Positions 41,555 through 50,907 are shown, counted from the first letter of the stretch. The stretch: 64,000 bases of DNA from Chthonomonas sp. UBA1950 (GCA_002336105.1 DDEQ01000012.1:12464-76463); one strand, 5' to 3'. Notes: generated by a model not told the origin, from the sequence alone. Program-made: numbers and translations.

Positions 41555-42904
41555 TTGATGGATCACGCTCCGTTGGCTGCGCGTATGCGCCCAACCTCGT
41601 TCGACGAATATTTCGGTCAGCAGCATCTTGTTGCGCCGGGTGCGGCGTTTCGTCGAGCTGCAGAGGCTGATCGCTTAGGTTCGGTGATCCTTTGGGGACC
41701 GCCTGGCGTAGGGAAAACCACTCTCGCAGAGATTGTTGCAACAGTAACTTCGGCTGACTTTCATCGCGTCAGCGCCGTTTCGGCCGGAGTCGCCGAGTTG
41801 CGGCGGATTGTTGATATCGCACAGAAAAATCTCAAGCCTAAGTTAGCCACTGCGCTCTTTGAACAGGATGTGCCGGCGCGACGGACGATTTTGTTTATTG
41901 ATGAGATTCATCGGTTCAACAAAGGCCAGCAAGACGCGATTTTGCCTTACGTCGAAGACGGCACGATTCGGCTAATTGGCGCAACCACAGAGAATCCGTC
42001 TTTCGAAGTCAATTCCGCTCTCCTCTCAAGGTGCCGCGTATATGTACTGAAAGCTCTGAGCGATGACGATATTCGAGGCGTCATCAAGCGGGCTCTAAAC
42101 CGCGAACTTCGCGACCTGAAAGTTGAGAGAGAGGCGGCAGAAGCGCTTGTCAACCTTGCAAACGGTGACGCCAGAAACGCACTCAATATGCTCGAACTGT
42201 GCGCCGCGGTAGCAGAATCTGGCGATGTTCCAGGCTTGCTCACTCTCGAAACGGTTGAGTCGGCGGTTCAACGAAGGACTACGTTGTACGACAAAAACGG
42301 GGAGGCACACTTTGACCACATCTCGGCTTTGCACAAGTCTGTTCGAGGGTCAGATGTCGATGCCTCGCTTTATTGGTTGGCCCGTATGCTTGAGGGTGGC
42401 GAGGAGCCTCTCTATTTGGCCAGACGCATCGTTCGGATGGCAACCGAAGACATTGGTCTTGCAGACCCCAATGCCTTGCCTCTTACTATAGCGGCTCAAC
42501 AAGCTGTCCATTTTATCGGAATGCCCGAAGGAGCCTTAGCTCTTGCCGAAGCTGTCGCTTATCTTGCCCTTGCCCCAAAGAGTAATGCTGTTTACAAAGC
42601 GTACGGCGCTGTTCTCGCAGATATAGAACTCGCTCGAAATGATCCTATCCCGATGCACCTTCGAAATGCACCCACTCGATTGATGAAGGAGTTGGACTAC
42701 GGCAAGGGCTACGTGTACGCGCATGACCACGAAGGTGGTTTGGTATATCAGCAGAATTTGCCAGACTCTTTGAAGGGGCGAAGTTACTATCATCCAACCG
42801 ATAGAGGAGTAGAAAAAGACCTGGGAAAACGCTGGAGCGAAATATGCGAAGTGATCAGGAAGGACCAAATCGATTCAGATATACCGTTCAATGCGAACGA
42901 ATAG
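41555..42904 (+). CDS. rarA: Replication-associated recombination ATPase RarA (MgsA)
   Basis: A 449-residue AAA+ ATPase acting at stalled replication forks, related to the clamp-loader subunits. Opening RMRPTSFDEYFGQQHLVAPG, Walker A WGPPGVGKTT, Walker B LFIDEIHRFNKGQQD and sensor-1 GATTENPSFEVN are all present, with the C-terminal tetramerisation domain (ALPLTIAAQQAVHFIGMPEG). Length is typical. It lies 15 bases after pstB and 28 bases before a histidine kinase gene, forming an odd but compact three-gene unit. Confidence 0.95.
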   Translation: MMDHAPLAARMRPTSFDEYFGQQHLVAPGAAFRRAAEADRLGSVILWGPPGVGKTTLAEIVATVTSADFHRVSAVSAGVAELRRIVDIAQKNLKPKLATALFEQDVPARRTILFIDEIHRFNKGQQDAILPYVEDGTIRLIGATTENPSFEVNSALLSRCRVYVLKALSDDDIRGVIKRALNRELRDLKVEREAAEALVNLANGDARNALNMLELCAAVAESGDVPGLLTLETVESAVQRRTTLYDKNGEAHFDHISALHKSVRGSDVDASLYWLARMLEGGEEPLYLARRIVRMATEDIGLADPNALPLTIAAQQAVHFIGMPEGALALAEAVAYLALAPKSNAVYKAYGAVLADIELARNDPIPMHLRNAPTRLMKELDYGKGYVYAHDHEGGLVYQQNLPDSLKGRSYYHPTDRGVEKDLGKRWSEICEVIRKDQIDSDIPFNANE

Positions 42905-42932
42905 GTCTTTTGGCCCAGTAGAATAGGATTAT

Positions 42933-44231
42933 ATGGAATCGAACGACCGCCTAATCCGCGCCGTTCAACTTGCGACTCGAAAGCTTGCCAGCACAGGAAG
43001 TTTCAATTTCCTCATGAAGGATGTGCTTGCAATTTGTGTTGAGGCAGTTGGAGCCTACGGCGGAACCCTGTACCTGCATGATCCTGCGGCCAAGCGTTTG
43101 GTTTTCCAGCACGTGTTGCCCGAGGATGTCGCCGACCGTCTCCCGACCAAAGATATGCCCGAGGATTTTGGCATGGCCGGCGAAGCGTTTATGAATCGGC
43201 AGACGATCGCCAGAGATTTTCCAGATAAGCCAGACAGTGAGCGAAATCCGTTTGAGCAAGCGACCGGTGTTACCGTTCGAACGATGGTCGCTGTTCCCTT
43301 GATGGTGGAAGGCGAAACTCCGATTGGAGTTGTTCAACTGTTGAATAAGCGTGACGGAGTTTTTAACGAGAACGACCGCTCAGTTCTCGACACCGTTGGC
43401 GCCGTTTCAACGATGGCGTATCTGAACTACCGTCTGACCGAGGAATCGACCCGAGCATCGAGCCTCCTTGGAATGGGGAAGGTAAGCCACGATATTGGTA
43501 ACCTAGCTGCATCACTCTACGCCAACCTCAGTTTTAGCGAAATGGCGATGCACGGCTTGCGCACTCACTTGATGAGTGCGAAACCGGATGACACTACCTC
43601 GATGTACATCGAAACGCTTGAGCCGATGTTTGACGATTTGAAGAACTCGGTCGATCGAATCGTTGGATACTCGCGCTTGATCTCGGATATTTCGGCAGGA
43701 CGGGCTCTTCGCCCGAATATGACCCTGGCGCCGTTAGCGAATACCATTCAAACCAGTGCGGCTTATCTGGAAACCGAAGGTCGCGCCAACCACGTGGCAC
43801 TTCGATATCAGATCGACGAAACAGCACCCGAGACCGTTCACGACGAGCTGTATATCTTCCGAATTGTGCAGAACCTTGTTGGCAATGCAATCAAGGCTGT
43901 TAAGGAAACAGTTCCGGAAGACTGGCAAGTGCTTGATGACGACGAGGAAGAGACCATCTATGGCGAAGTGACCGTCGTTTACCGCTTTGACGGTTCGAAT
44001 CATATTATCGAAGTGAAGGATAGCGGCCCAGGCATGTCACAGGAAATCGCAAACCGCATTCTTTCTGGAAATGCTCGATCCAACTGGGATAAAGCAAGCG
44101 GTTCGGGCTGGGGAACTAAAATTGTCCTCGAACTCACCGCCACACATAATGGCGAGGTGTCCATCGATAGCGTGATTGGAGAAGGTTCGACCTTTAGGGT
44201 TACGATTCCCCACAAGCCAACTTTGGATTAA
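42933..44231 (+). CDS. GAF-domain sensor histidine kinase
   Basis: A 432-residue soluble kinase. A GAF sensor domain covers residues 15-165 (AYGGTLYLHD, VAVPLMVEG, VGVVQLLNK-type). The dimerisation helix carries MGKVSHDIGN with candidate phospho-His186, and an HATPase domain (330-428) has FRIVQNLVGNAIKA (N box), VKDSGPGMS (G1) and GSGWGTKIVLEL (G2). There is no membrane span or receiver. No response regulator lies next to it. The SHDIGN box differs from the usual SHELR/SHDLR. Signal unknown. It ends 4 bases before the convergent methyltransferase gene. Confidence 0.9.
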   Translation: MESNDRLIRAVQLATRKLASTGSFNFLMKDVLAICVEAVGAYGGTLYLHDPAAKRLVFQHVLPEDVADRLPTKDMPEDFGMAGEAFMNRQTIARDFPDKPDSERNPFEQATGVTVRTMVAVPLMVEGETPIGVVQLLNKRDGVFNENDRSVLDTVGAVSTMAYLNYRLTEESTRASSLLGMGKVSHDIGNLAASLYANLSFSEMAMHGLRTHLMSAKPDDTTSMYIETLEPMFDDLKNSVDRIVGYSRLISDISAGRALRPNMTLAPLANTIQTSAAYLETEGRANHVALRYQIDETAPETVHDELYIFRIVQNLVGNAIKAVKETVPEDWQVLDDDEEETIYGEVTVVYRFDGSNHIIEVKDSGPGMSQEIANRILSGNARSNWDKASGSGWGTKIVLELTATHNGEVSIDSVIGEGSTFRVTIPHKPTLD

Positions 44232-44235
44232 TCGC

Positions 44236-44706
44236 CTAAATCTCTAGTGTTTGCGGAAGCGCTCCTTCGAGCTCAAGCAAGTAGCGCTTCCGTTCAATAC
44301 CACCCGCATAGCCGGTCAATGCGCCGTTGCTACCGATCACCCTGTGGCACGGTATGACGATCCAAATCGGATTTTGGCCGTTCGCCGCTCCTACCGCTCG
44401 TGTGGCAGTTGGTTTGCCAAGCTGAGTAGCGATGTTGAGATAAGTCCTTGTTTGGCCAAAAGGGATCTGAAGGAGCGCATTCCAAACAGCTTTCTGAAAC
44501 TCGGTTCCCTCGGGCTCGATGGGCAGGTTAAATGCTTTGATTTCACCGGCAAAATATTGGTCGAACTGCCTCTTAGCATCTACGAGAAGCGGGGAGTCTG
44601 AATCCATGAGCGGTTCTGTGGTTCCGACAGCAATGGTTTTTATGGCGTCTTCGGACGCCGTAATGTTGACCCTCCCCAATGGGCTTTCAAAGGTGATCGT
44701 GTTCAT
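44236..44706 (-). CDS. ogt: Methylated-DNA-protein-cysteine methyltransferase
   Basis: A 156-residue suicide repair protein that removes alkyl groups from O6-methylguanine. The active-site motif is IVIPCHRVIGSNGALTGYAGG with the acceptor Cys, preceded by FQKAVWNALLQIPFGQT and TRAVGAANGQNP. The N-terminal domain is short, as in the Ogt type rather than the two-domain Ada. The ATG at 44706 starts MNTITFESPLG, a normal family beginning; the frame extends to 44745 without support. The symbol is given by type; no Ada activator is near. Confidence 0.93.
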   Translation of the reverse strand: MNTITFESPLGRVNITASEDAIKTIAVGTTEPLMDSDSPLLVDAKRQFDQYFAGEIKAFNLPIEPEGTEFQKAVWNALLQIPFGQTRTYLNIATQLGKPTATRAVGAANGQNPIWIVIPCHRVIGSNGALTGYAGGIERKRYLLELEGALPQTLEI

Positions 44707-44941
44707 ATAGTGTTGGATTGTCGCACAAGCTCGCAAGGGTTTCAACTGTTGAGATAGCGGCTCACCAATGCAACGAACTGCTCTAGAGTTTTATCCGGGC
44801 AAAACTGTTAGCGACAAACTACTCGTCAAACCGACGATCTTTTGAAAGAAGGGCTCGATAACAGGCGTCATCCAAAAGCATCTGACTCGATGATACGTCA
44901 CCGAGCCAGTAGAAAAACGCGCCATTTTTGGATTCGAAGAC

Positions 44942-46594
44942 TTATGCTTTTGAGGCAGCGAAATACTCGTCGAGTCTTAAGCAGGCTGCTTTGGTTGGGT
45001 CAGCAAACACGTCGAGAGCTCGAATGAGTGCTTCGGCGGTATCAATGCTTGTGACACAGGGGACACCGGTTTCGATGCAAGCTCGGCGGATTCGAGCTGC
45101 TTCGCTTTCACTCGTCTCGTTAAGTCCTGGAGTGTTAATCATCAGGCTTATCCTGCCTTCCATGATTGCATCGAGAATGTTGGGTGAGCCCAACTGAATC
45201 TTGTTCACGACCTCGCACGGTACCCCAGCTTCGTTGAGACTTTGGGCCGTTCCAGGCGTCGCCAGGATATGACGTCGATTGGCATGGAGCTTCTTTCCAA
45301 TCTCGACGGCGGTGCGTTTGTCGTCGGGTTTGACAGTAAGAAGGACAGCTCCGTCGCCTTTGAAGTGAATTCCAGAGGCGATCATCGCTTTGTAAAGCGC
45401 TCCTTCAAACGTGTTATCGACGCCGAGAATCTCACCCGTTGACTTCATCTCTGGTCCAAGTGATGGCTCAACTCGACCAAGCTTTTGGAATGAAAAAACC
45501 GGAGCTTTAATCGCGTACAAAATCGGTTTCGGAAGTGCTGGAATGCCTGAAGCGAAATCACTTTCTGGGATGACCTGTCCCTCGCCGCCAGGTGTCAATG
45601 TCCAAAGTCCACTTGAATAGCCGAGATCTTTCAGCTTGACTCCCATCATGCACTCGGTCGCCAGCTTCACCATCGGGATTCGTGTGACCTTGCTGAGATA
45701 CGGAACGGTTCGACTAGCTCTTGGGTTAACTTCGAGCACGTAAGCAAGCTGTTTCCCGTCTGGCCCTGGCGCTATGACGAACTGAATGTTCATCAGTCCC
45801 TTCACTCCTAATGCGCGGGCGATCTCACATGCGCTACGCACCATTTGGGCTTGCACGTCTTCGCTCAGCGAAACGGGAGGATAGACCGCCATCGAGTCTC
45901 CGCTGTGAACGCCAGCCCGCTCGATGTGCTCCATGATTCCAGGAACAAGAGTCTCTTCGCCATCCGAAATGACATCGACCTCTGCTTCTTTTCCGAGAAG
46001 ATATTTATCGACCAAAACAGGCTGACCTGGGTTGGCATCCTCAGCTTCTCGATAAAATCCTTCCAGTTGGTTTGGCGAGAAGACGATCTCCATCGCGCGT
46101 CCGCCAAGGACAAAGCTCGGACGAACGAGCACGGGATAACCCACTTCTTCGGCAACAGTTTTTGCCTCTTCGAGTGATCGTACAGCTTTACCTTTTGGTC
46201 TTGGAATTCCCAACCCCTCTAGAAGCGCATCAAACAAGCCACGATCTTCGGCGCGAGCGATAGCTTCGGGTGAGGTTCCTAGAACTTTTACACCCGCGTT
46301 TTGTAAACCTTGTGCAAGGTTGATCGCCGTTTGCCCACCAAACTGGCAAACAACACCGATTGGGTTTTCGTGGGCGATGACGTCCAAAACGTCTTCTTTC
46401 GTTACCGGCTCAAAGTAGAGACCATCACCGGTGTCGAAGTCGGTACTGACAGTCTCCGGATTGTTGTTGACGATGATAGCGCGGTATCCGAGTTCGCGAA
46501 GCGCCCAGACGCAGTGAACGCATGAGTAGTCGAACTCAATGCCTTGACCGATGCGAATAGGACCAGAGCCAAGGACGAGAACGGTGGACTTCAT
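44942..46594 (-). CDS. carB: Carbamoyl-phosphate synthase large subunit, C-terminal half
   Basis: A 550-residue protein corresponding to only the second half of CarB. It starts at the second ATP-grasp domain (LGSGPIRIGQGIEFDYSCVH, then NPETVSTDFDTGDGLYFEP). VRPSFVLGGRAMEIV and LEVNPRASRTVPYLSK follow, and it ends with the MGS-like allosteric domain (NTPGLNETSESEAARIRRACIETGVPCVTSIDTA). This half carries out carbamate phosphorylation and holds the regulatory domain. The N-terminal half is not in the window: the next upstream gene is a divergent PEP-CTERM gene. The clean ATG at the domain border indicates natural splitting, as known in Aquifex and some archaea. Confidence 0.95.
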   Translation of the reverse strand: MKSTVLVLGSGPIRIGQGIEFDYSCVHCVWALRELGYRAIIVNNNPETVSTDFDTGDGLYFEPVTKEDVLDVIAHENPIGVVCQFGGQTAINLAQGLQNAGVKVLGTSPEAIARAEDRGLFDALLEGLGIPRPKGKAVRSLEEAKTVAEEVGYPVLVRPSFVLGGRAMEIVFSPNQLEGFYREAEDANPGQPVLVDKYLLGKEAEVDVISDGEETLVPGIMEHIERAGVHSGDSMAVYPPVSLSEDVQAQMVRSACEIARALGVKGLMNIQFVIAPGPDGKQLAYVLEVNPRASRTVPYLSKVTRIPMVKLATECMMGVKLKDLGYSSGLWTLTPGGEGQVIPESDFASGIPALPKPILYAIKAPVFSFQKLGRVEPSLGPEMKSTGEILGVDNTFEGALYKAMIASGIHFKGDGAVLLTVKPDDKRTAVEIGKKLHANRRHILATPGTAQSLNEAGVPCEVVNKIQLGSPNILDAIMEGRISLMINTPGLNETSESEAARIRRACIETGVPCVTSIDTAEALIRALDVFADPTKAACLRLDEYFAASKA

Positions 46595-46713
46595 TCTAAA
46601 GAGTCATGGTGACACAGATTAGCGCTTTCATGCCCGGCTCAACCAGGCAAGCATGGATTGATTACAGCTTTTATTGAAGATGTACGCACGGTCTGATCTT
46701 TGCATAGAGCATA

Positions 46714-47412
46714 TTGATGAAATTATTTTGCTTGAGAAATCTTATAGTCGGGCTTCCGCTTGCAGCTACCGCAATGGCAAGTGCTGATTTGCATCTGCTC
46801 AAAACGACCTCATCACAGTTCACTGCGTTGACTGCTGGACCTAGTGGTTACGCTCCGTGGACAGGTCTTTCGAGTGGATCAGAACTCCCCGTTCTGCAGA
46901 GCGCAGACTTTGTAGCCGTCGCCACCGCACCGAACGCTGCGGAGTTGACTGGCACTGCTGGCGGATGGATTTCTGGGTTACCGAGTGATCCTGGTGCAAA
47001 GTGGATTGGAGCGACCGCGAACGCTTACCAGAATGGCTACAGCACTTTGTTCAATCACTCTTTCAACTTGGCAACATCCTCGACATCGAGCGTCCTCAAT
47101 GTCACCTTCTCAGTCGATGACAAACTGGGCGATAGTCACAATGAAGGCATCTTCTTGGATGGAGTAGCAATCACTGGCTCGACGTCGAATATCGATTGGA
47201 ACAACCTGATCGAGACGAAATCCTTCAACCTTGGAGCTCTTTCGGCTGGCAATCATAACCTGTCCTTCGACGTTTACAACTCAGGATCTGGCCCAACTGG
47301 TTTGATCCTATCCGGTTCCGTTCAGACGCAGCCAGTTCCAGAACCAGCTTCGATCTTAGCTGTTGGCGCTGGATTGGTAGGGGTTATCCGTCGCCGTCGA
47401 AACACAAAGTAA
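46714..47412 (+). CDS. PEP-CTERM surface protein
   Basis: A 232-residue exported protein. It has an N-terminal signal peptide (FCLRNLIVGLPLAATAMASA) and a Thr/Ser/Gly/Asn-rich extracellular body of beta-strand character. A C-terminal sorting signal follows: PVPEPAS, then a hydrophobic span and RRRR before NTK. PEP-CTERM proteins are processed by an exosortase and released or anchored on the surface, often linked with exopolysaccharide. No exosortase gene is in the window. The body has no domain I recognise. Divergent from carB, and followed by a glycosidase gene 60 bases later. Confidence 0.9.
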   Translation: MMKLFCLRNLIVGLPLAATAMASADLHLLKTTSSQFTALTAGPSGYAPWTGLSSGSELPVLQSADFVAVATAPNAAELTGTAGGWISGLPSDPGAKWIGATANAYQNGYSTLFNHSFNLATSSTSSVLNVTFSVDDKLGDSHNEGIFLDGVAITGSTSNIDWNNLIETKSFNLGALSAGNHNLSFDVYNSGSGPTGLILSGSVQTQPVPEPASILAVGAGLVGVIRRRRNTK

Positions 47413-47473
47413 CACATTTCGACCAACCAGACTTAGATTGTAATTCTCGGCTAGGTAGGCTGACCGGGTTCAT

Positions 47474-49066
47474 ATGAATCCGAACGCCTACCTTTCTCTT
47501 GCCAGAATGCCCGATGTCGTTCGGGTCTTTGGTTCTGGTCAGTCACTGCTGTCCGTCACTAAGGGCTCAAACGGAACCTATGTTGGAGACAGATTTTGCC
47601 TTTCTATCACCGTTGTTGGCGACAAGCTTAAAGTGGGCTTGACGGGTAACGGAGTCGCTCGGATTCAACTTCGATGGCACGGCGATCAATCTGGAGTTCG
47701 AAGTTACCTTGGCGATCATTGGGAACGGTCCTACGGCGATTTGGAGTGGCGTGGAGAGTGCGCAGGGCGAGTCATGCCGTGGTATTTCTTGGCTTCGGAC
47801 GGCCACTTAACTCATGGGTACGGGGTTGAAGTCGGGGCGAGCGGACTTTGCTTCTGGATGGCGGATTCCGCAGGCATTAGCTTTTGGGCAGATGTCCGAA
47901 GCGGCGGTGTTCCCGTTGAGTCGGGAAGTCGCGAAATCGACGTCGCCACCATTATTTCCCGTCAAGGCAAGCCGAATGAAAGCGCATTCGACGCAGCAAC
48001 CTCATTGTGTCGGCTGATGTGCCCAAGCCCGAGGCTGCCCAAGGCCCCAATTCATGGTACGAATGATTGGCCTTTCGCATATGGAAACAATAGCGCGAAC
48101 CTGATCTATCGCGTAAGTGGTCTCATTTCTGACTTGTCGCCTTCTTGGAATAATCGACCGTTTTCACTAATTGATGAAGGTTGGGCGATGGGGCCGTTCA
48201 ATGGAACATTCGGATTCGGGCCTTGGGAGGCAAATCCAAACTTTGGCGATATGGCGAAAGTCGCCAACCATCTCAATGGAATTGGCGTTCGGCCTGGGAT
48301 TTGGTATCGACCGCTAACGGTTCTGCCAGATACACCTGAGTCTTGGAAGTTGTCTCGCGATGCCACCTACACCGATCCGACCATTCCCGAAGTCTTGGAA
48401 CAAGTGAAATCCGAGATTTCCAAATTCGTGGGTTGGGGATACGAGATGATCAAGCATGACTTCACCACTTGGGACATCTGCGGCAAGTGGGGTTTTCAAA
48501 TGGGAGCTTCGGTTACGAATGATGGATGGGCGTTCGCTGATCGATCTCGAACCACAGCGGAAGTGATGAAAGACCTATATCAAGCGATCCGCGACGCTGC
48601 GGGAGATGCTTATCTTCTCGGTTGCAATACGATGGGGCACCTGGCCGCTGGTACCCATGAGGCGCAAAGAACCGGCGATGACACAAGCGGAAGAAACTGG
48701 GATCGAAATCGTCGGATGGCAATCAACACCCTTGCTTTTCGATCACCTCAGCATCGAACCTTTTTTGAGGTGGATTCTGACATCGTTCCGATTACAAAAC
48801 ACCTAGAATGGAGTCTTGTTGAACCTTGGCTTGAACTGGTTGCTCAAGGCGGTACTTCATTATTCGTGGCGGCAGACCCCAAAATTCTTGAACCGAAACA
48901 CAAAGCGGCAATGAGAATGGCGCTTGGCTGTGCCGCCGAATATCAGCCAATTGTCGAACCTATTGACTGGATGAACTCAACGGCACCTAGGTTCTGGAAG
49001 GTCGGTGGATTGACTAAGGAATTTCGATGGGTCGATAGGAACGGGGGATATCCGTTTGGCGACTAA
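47474..49066 (+). CDS. Alpha-galactosidase-like glycosidase (clan GH-D)
   Basis: A 530-residue protein with an N-terminal beta-sandwich (residues 1-190) and a TIM-barrel typical of GH27/GH36 (melibiase). The barrel contains LIDEGWAMGPF, GVRPGIWYRP, YEMIKHDFTTWD with candidate nucleophile Asp329, LLGCNTMGH and RTGDDTSGRNW with candidate acid Asp402/403. There is no signal peptide. The likely reaction is hydrolysis of alpha-galactosides or related alpha-linked sugars; the family assignment within clan GH-D is uncertain. It is convergent with the SDR gene and may be co-transcribed with the PEP-CTERM gene. Confidence 0.78.
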   Translation: MNPNAYLSLARMPDVVRVFGSGQSLLSVTKGSNGTYVGDRFCLSITVVGDKLKVGLTGNGVARIQLRWHGDQSGVRSYLGDHWERSYGDLEWRGECAGRVMPWYFLASDGHLTHGYGVEVGASGLCFWMADSAGISFWADVRSGGVPVESGSREIDVATIISRQGKPNESAFDAATSLCRLMCPSPRLPKAPIHGTNDWPFAYGNNSANLIYRVSGLISDLSPSWNNRPFSLIDEGWAMGPFNGTFGFGPWEANPNFGDMAKVANHLNGIGVRPGIWYRPLTVLPDTPESWKLSRDATYTDPTIPEVLEQVKSEISKFVGWGYEMIKHDFTTWDICGKWGFQMGASVTNDGWAFADRSRTTAEVMKDLYQAIRDAAGDAYLLGCNTMGHLAAGTHEAQRTGDDTSGRNWDRNRRMAINTLAFRSPQHRTFFEVDSDIVPITKHLEWSLVEPWLELVAQGGTSLFVAADPKILEPKHKAAMRMALGCAAEYQPIVEPIDWMNSTAPRFWKVGGLTKEFRWVDRNGGYPFGD

Positions 49067-49073
49067 GTCCTGA

Positions 49074-49790
49074 CTACCAAGGCCACTCTTTACCCTCGAA
49101 GTCGGTCATGAAAAGGCGATCCGGAATATCGTTGCTTAGAAAGCAGTTTAGGGCGAGTTCGCCGGCTTCTTCTGGTTCAAATCGGGCCTCTGTGTTCTTC
49201 TCGCCGTGCATGTAGCTTCGCACCCAGCCCGGATGATAGAGCCTGAAATCAAAACCCTTCGGGTGCATGTCGTTCCAAAGAATTCGCGTCGCCATATTCA
49301 CCGCCGATTTGGACATGCAATAGCCAAACCAACCCGTACGATCGCTTGCTGCATTGCTCCCAGCTTCTGACGAGACAACACATATTCGCTTAAGCGCACT
49401 CTTTTCGAGAAGGTCATATAAGGCACGAACCAGACGGAGCAAACCTAACGAGTTTGTGTTGAATTCCGATTGCATGTTGTCAAAATTGAGCTTCTTGTCA
49501 AGGATGTTTTGGATGAGGTGAGATTTCTGTAAACCAGCGTTTGAAATCAAGAGATCAAGGTGGTCGATCTCTCTGGTGAGCTCAGCTGCCACCTGGTTTA
49601 CGGAATCGTCAGACGCGACATCGAGAGAAACGATCTTCAATAGCTCGGGGAAGTCTGCTTGCAGGTCTGGCAGTTCGTGCCAATCGATGTACTTGCCTGC
49701 ATAAACGGTCCACCCTCGCTTCAGAAGTCCTTTTACGATGCCGATACCAAGTCCTCGATCTGCGCCAGTGACGAGCGCGATGCCACTCAT
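49074..49790 (-). CDS. Short-chain dehydrogenase/reductase
   Basis: A 238-residue SDR enzyme. Cofactor motif TGADRGLGIG at the N-terminus, SNAG in NAG position (LLISNAGLQ), catalytic Ser in VVSSEAG and GYCMSK as YxxxK are all present. It belongs to the classical SDR group and uses NAD(P)H; substrate unknown. The ATG at 49790 begins MSGIALVTGAD; the frame extends to 49823 but those residues look non-homologous. It ends 7 bases from the stop of the convergent glycosidase gene. Confidence 0.9.
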   Translation of the reverse strand: MSGIALVTGADRGLGIGIVKGLLKRGWTVYAGKYIDWHELPDLQADFPELLKIVSLDVASDDSVNQVAAELTREIDHLDLLISNAGLQKSHLIQNILDKKLNFDNMQSEFNTNSLGLLRLVRALYDLLEKSALKRICVVSSEAGSNAASDRTGWFGYCMSKSAVNMATRILWNDMHPKGFDFRLYHPGWVRSYMHGEKNTEARFEPEEAGELALNCFLSNDIPDRLFMTDFEGKEWPW

Positions 49791-49823
49791 AGTGGAAAGC
49801 TTATCTCCATTTGCGAATGACAA

Positions 49824-50156
49824 ATATCGTCAAACAAGGAGTTAATGCACGAAAAAGCAACCCCCCGATTGAAGGGCCGATACAGATTAAGTGTCCTGGG
49901 TGATTTGGATCTGGCCCATCCAGAATCACCATCCCAGTGAGCACTGGATATCAAAAGTGATGATATCGAGGATGCAGAGAGCAGATAAGACATACAACGG
50001 ATTCATGACGAATATTCTAGCGGCGTTCATGAAGTCTCTCCATATTCAGAAGGAAAACATCTCACTGTCATTTTCATTGTCTTGCATTAAGTAATTGAAA
50101 TGAGTGAACACCGCAGAGTTGCTTTCGTTTACTCAAGAGTCGGAAGTGTTTTCGCT
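49824..50156. other. Intergenic gap, nothing clear
   Basis: About 330 bases between the divergent SDR and Spy-like genes. Small open frames on both strands show no family resemblance. A short GATATC repeat occurs near 49948-49967 (GATATC-AAAAGTGAT-GATATC), too weak to call an operator. Promoters of both genes should lie here. Confidence 0.4.
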
Positions 50157-50834
50157 ATGAAAAAGATCCTAATTCTTGCAGTCGTCGCTCTAACGGCGAT
50201 CAGTATGGCTCAGCCCGGTGGCGGTCGCGCCCAGCGTGGCGGTGCGCGTGGTAACCAGAACTCGATGACGAGCCTTCTTTCAAGAACTGATGTTCAAGGT
50301 GAATTGAAGATCACCGATGAGCAAAAGACAAAACTTGCTGAGCTACAACCAGCTCGCGGTCAAAGAGGTGCCGGTGGTTCTCGACGAAACGGCAATCGAG
50401 CTGCCGGTGGAAATGGTGCCGGTAGCTTTGATCCTTCGGCTGTACAGGCAGCCATGCTCGAGCGAGAAAAGAAGGTTCTTGATCTACTGAGTCCAGAGCA
50501 AGCTAAGCGGTTGAAAGAACTTTACGTTCAGAAAGCTGGCAACCGAGTCATCCTCCGTGCTGATTTCCAGAAGGACCTTGGGCTTTCAGACGATCAGGTT
50601 GCGAAGGTTAAGGCGCTTCAGACCAAGCAAGCAGAAGCGGTCCGATCCATCATGCAAAAGGTTCAGAATGGCGAGATTGATCGAACCGAAGTTGCGTCAT
50701 TGCAAGAGAAAAACCAAAAGATCCTGAGCGACGAACTCGGAAAGATCTTGACTGCTGATCAGACTGCAAAGCTCAAAACGATGGGAGGCACACCTTTCAA
50801 GTTTGAAGATGCGGCTCCTGTTGGCGGCCAATAG
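50157..50834 (+). CDS. Spy/LTxxQ-like exported protein with Arg-Gly-rich segment
   Basis: A 225-residue exported protein. The signal peptide is MKKILILAVVALTAISMA. The body has the repeated helical pattern of Spy/CpxP-like proteins: TDEQKTKLAEL, LLSPEQAKRLKEL, LSDDQVAKVKAL and LTADQTAKLKTM, spaced through the sequence. Two low-complexity stretches rich in Gly, Arg, Gln and Asn (residues 20-40 and 65-90) are unusual for Spy. The protein could bind unfolded proteins or metal in the periplasm, but the family is loosely defined. I prefer the ATG at 50157, which starts the signal peptide. A perfect terminator follows. Confidence 0.72.
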   Translation: MKKILILAVVALTAISMAQPGGGRAQRGGARGNQNSMTSLLSRTDVQGELKITDEQKTKLAELQPARGQRGAGGSRRNGNRAAGGNGAGSFDPSAVQAAMLEREKKVLDLLSPEQAKRLKELYVQKAGNRVILRADFQKDLGLSDDQVAKVKALQTKQAEAVRSIMQKVQNGEIDRTEVASLQEKNQKILSDELGKILTADQTAKLKTMGGTPFKFEDAAPVGGQ

Positions 50835-50851
50835 ACTACTTAATAAACCCA

Positions 50852-50891
50852 AAAGAATGGCTACCTCAAGCTGAGGTAGCCATTCTTTTTT
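50852..50891. terminator. Bidirectional intrinsic terminator
   Basis: A perfect 16-base stem (50852-50867 / 50873-50888, core GGCTACCTC / GAGGTAGCC) with a 5-base loop, flanked by T-runs on both strands (TTTTTT on plus, TTTT on minus). It lies between the stops of the Spy-like and the convergent M42 peptidase genes and can serve both. Confidence 0.9.
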
Positions 50892-50907
50892 ACGTGCAGG
50901 GTGTGAA

